Source: Morella rubra (lineage: Eukaryota; Streptophyta; Magnoliopsida; Fagales; Myricaceae). Taken from it: a DNA stretch of 64,000 nucleotides. Positions 61,301 through 64,000 of this stretch are shown here, in pieces; position 1 is the first letter of the stretch; each line of letters begins with the position of its first letter. The stretch is from positions 36,932,052 through 36,996,051 of the forward strand of contig CM025855.1 in the NCBI GenBank assembly GCA_003952965.2, read 5' to 3'. The notes beneath the pieces were generated by a model. The model was not told where the DNA came from. It did no database searches and saw only the letters and a list, made by a program, of their open reading frames with translations. The position numbers and the translations under genes were made by a program.

Positions 61301-64000
61301 TCCACCATTGGGCTTCGCGTTACTTTTATGAAAGGGCATCTGTGACCTCATCTACAACAGCTAAGCCTCTTCCAACACTCACAAGTGAAATAGTAACGTC
61401 AACTGAGAATGGTTACTTGTTCGAATCTCACTTCGAATAGGGATAAGAGATGTCTGGCAAACATTTCACCATCTATTGCGCTGAAAGAGAAGAATGTTCT
61501 ACATTGTTTCACGCGCACTAGTGCTCATCCTTCAAAAAGTGCTATATAGACATACAGTTGGCTACGATTGCACTTGTCATAGCTTCTAAAATTAGTGCCT
61601 CGGGTATGCTTATACTTATTAAGTTATACGCTCTTCTTATCTTACTTTCTTAGAACCGCAAAGAACTATACAGCAAGCAAGGCGATAAAGTTAGCGTAGG
61701 TGATTGAGAGACGGCATGCTCTTGCGGCAATCATCTGACGACTCTCAGAATGTCTCCTACTTAATAGTACTCTCTGTTTCTTGTGGTCTGCTTTGCATAT
61801 CTATTGAGAGTACAGGACAAGGACAGTTTCTGTGCTCGTTAATCTGCAATATAGAACGTGTATAGTCTGATTGATGACGATCTAATGAGAGAGTCATCAC
61901 TAGATTACAATGGATTTGATGATCCGGTTAGCACTGTCGTCTCATAATCCGGGCTGTATAGCTCTCAACGCAAAGGCCTTAAAAGAGGCAGACAAAGGAA
62001 CTATCATTAGGAGTCTTGTATGATGTGGTCACAACTCGCGATCTTCTCTATACACAGGTGGGCGCAAGAGTATATGATGAGATAGAAGAACTCTGAGGGA
62101 TGCTCACTCGAAGAAATTAGACGCTCGTTTCAATCGCAGATGAACTCCTGTCTCAATGTCTTTCTTATTAGAACTTGCACATTCTCAGACTCATGGTAAG
62201 TCATAGTCAATTTCTTCTCCCATATACAAACTTGTATGCTTATATCAGATATTGAGAGCGAACCTCACCATGTTTATGACGCTTAGATCAGAGGAGTTGG
62301 ATATTGTAGGCACGCTCCTCCAAGATGTGATTTTTGGTTAGTAAGGTTTACCTGTTATAAGGAAGCCTTCCAGTTAGAATTATTGTGCATATATAAGGCA
62401 CCATAAATCGCGTGTTCAGGATCCGCAGCACAAGTTCTTTATACTTCTCTTTCCTCAGAGAGAGAACATAACGCAATATTTAGAGCCGCCACATGTGGCA
62501 TTGATAAGGCTAGTATGCATTCTTCATATACCTAACTCTGAATCGTACTTCTATACTTCACAGTAGTGTTTGAGCTATTGAGTTCTGGACCAACATTTGA
62601 TGGCATTCTTTTTGAAGTACAGCAGTGATAAGCCAGTGGTGCATCATATAACTGTAATATCGCAGAAAACCTAGAGCAGAACACTTATTTTAGACATAGT
62701 CGCTCACTTTAACACATCGGGTTTAGAAAGCGGTAGATAGTCTGTTTCATATATAGCTAGTGTACGCATAGTAAATAGGATAGTTCCTCTTATACTCTCT
62801 ATCATTGAAGAAAGATTCAATGACTTGGACGAGTCATTACTCTCCCACATATAGGACACAAACCTCCGAATCTCTATCTCTATCATACGAAAAGCAATCA
62901 TGAGTATAAACAATGTCATAGATTGTAAAGTGTGTTGGTTAGAGAGACTCATCGCTAATATCATTTAGCTGTGCAGGTGTGAAATCTTGATTTTAGGTTC
63001 ATTTTTGTGAATGATGAAATAAACACGATAGAAAGAAGCGAGTTGTGAAAGTTTGCGGAACAAAGCAAGAATATATGGAGTGTAATTAATTGTGTTATTT
63101 TATTCCAGTGATCACATATGATGAAGATTAAAATTCTTGATGCGAGTAGGAGAGATTAAAGTTTTAATAATGTTTTCTTGTATTCATCTCCTATGAACTT
63201 GCAACCAAACATGACAAAGGGTTAATACAACACTCGCAACATCGTTAAGAATACCAATGGTCCAACGTTTATGTTTCTAATTTTCTTCAGAACTAACGAT
63301 GGATAACATGTGATCATGAGAACATAGATAACCGCATATCATGATAATGAATAGGGTTAGGTTACGTAATTAGGGATACCCTCTGTAACAGTGAATCTGT
63401 TTGAGAGCCCAACTCATCTTGCTCTGTGCATGTGTTTGGTATTCATGGAATATGGGGATGGTCTACCTTGATTCCGCCAACAGCTGACAGAACTGCAAAG
63501 ATCAAACGGTCAGGCATCTTAAATGCCTTTCAGGAAAGAGAATACACAACCCAAAAACAAGGTTATTAACGATATAGCTTTCTCCTCCATATACATAATG
63601 GATCTAGACTATCGAAGTGAAGTTAGCTATGAGCTTTGATGCAAGAGAGAAATAACCGAGCCTAATGTAACTATATTAAAAGACTAATAATAACCAGTAG
63701 GCACTGAATCGCGATATCATAGTAATAACTGAGCTAGTGAAATTGCATGCCATACCGCGTAGCGTGGAAACTGAGAATACGTGGATCAACCTTTATCGTT
63801 CTTGTTTGGCTCAAAGATTCTCTAACATAGTTTTGTCCTTGTGGAACTCTGGAGTTACTAAACCGTCTATTTCAATTCATAATTTCAAGATAGTTGTTTC
63901 TATAATGTTGTTTCTCCACGCTCCTTCTGAGACTCACTCACTCTAACAGGATAATGGTGCACTCAATGGGTATAGTCGCTTTGTGCTAATTCTGTATCAA
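52340..64000. other. Unassigned region to window end
   Basis: About 11.7 kb with no recognisable gene, RNA or transposon. Open frames are all below 105 codons, overlap on several frames (for example 54925-55285 minus) and show no domain. A patch at 58610-58800 has locally coherent sequence with short inverted words (GCCAGCCAA and GGCTGGC) and may be part of a transposable element. The immediate left edge may be very eroded rps4 sequence. I found no convincing tandem period here, unlike in the 16.7-29.8 kb region. Confidence 0.4.

Noticed and set aside
52340-64000. A second tandem satellite in the right-hand region
   Set aside because: I looked for recurring words as in the 285-bp array but found no consistent spacing.
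1-64000. CRISPR arrays, bacterial operons or phage
   Set aside because: No regularly spaced short repeats with unique spacers, and all recognised genes are of plant, plant-mitochondrial, transposon or virus-relic type.

Overview
This window looks like land-plant DNA that mixes three kinds of sequence: plant mitochondrial DNA, nuclear genes and transposons, and long stretches with almost no recognisable content. The mitochondrial part is identified by rps12, nad3, rps19, split rpl2, rps4, the ends of atpA and cox2, a group II intron domain V, a mitovirus relic and C-to-U editing sites still present as C. The nuclear part is identified by spliceosomal GT..AG introns in gene fragments, a TATA box and polyadenylation signal around a small peptide-hormone gene, a copia gag relic and an AT-rich satellite. 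The simplest reading is a nuclear, perhaps pericentromeric, region carrying mitochondrial insertions (NUMTs), with one sequencing gap at 6080-6500. A mixed or misassembled contig is the main alternative. The species cannot be named from the sequence.

Layout. Bases 1-1965 and 8446-10405 are two copies of a direct repeat of mitochondrial character that carries a broken reverse-transcriptase relic. Between them lie AT-rich nuclear-type DNA, a copia gag fragment, the gap, and 1.3 kb of mitochondrial-type sequence. From 10.4 to 16.7 kb no gene is recognised. From about 16.7 to 29.8 kb there is a very degenerate tandem repeat of about 285 bp. At 29.8 kb clear mitochondrial sequence begins: atpA 3' end joined to a cox2 piece, an endogenous mitovirus (minus strand), a LINE ORF1 relic, then rps12 and nad3 (minus).

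From about 36.7 to 40.7 kb the sequence is nuclear. It holds an apparently intact intronless gene for a secreted peptide precursor carrying both an IDA-like motif and a C-terminal CLE motif, followed by fragments of a GMC oxidoreductase, an O-fucosyltransferase and a GDSL lipase in mixed orientation. A relic resembling the Rep protein of circular single-stranded DNA (CRESS) viruses lies at 41.0 kb. Mitochondrial sequence then continues to 52.3 kb: a t-element, a chimeric ORF beginning with rps3 exon 1, rps19, rpl2 with its intron, and a broken rps4. From 52.35 kb to the end nothing is recognised.

Together the mitochondrial genes form two known clusters: nad3-rps12 (complex I subunit plus ribosomal protein) and rpl2-rps19-rps3 (ribosomal proteins). 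In the second, rps3 is replaced by a membrane-anchored chimeric ORF of the sort linked to cytoplasmic male sterility. The most interesting items are the double-motif peptide precursor at 37.1 kb and this chimeric ORF at 46.4-47.2 kb. A caution runs through everything: many breaks are 1-6 base indels, often short tandem duplications or homopolymer changes, so some frameshifts may be sequence errors.
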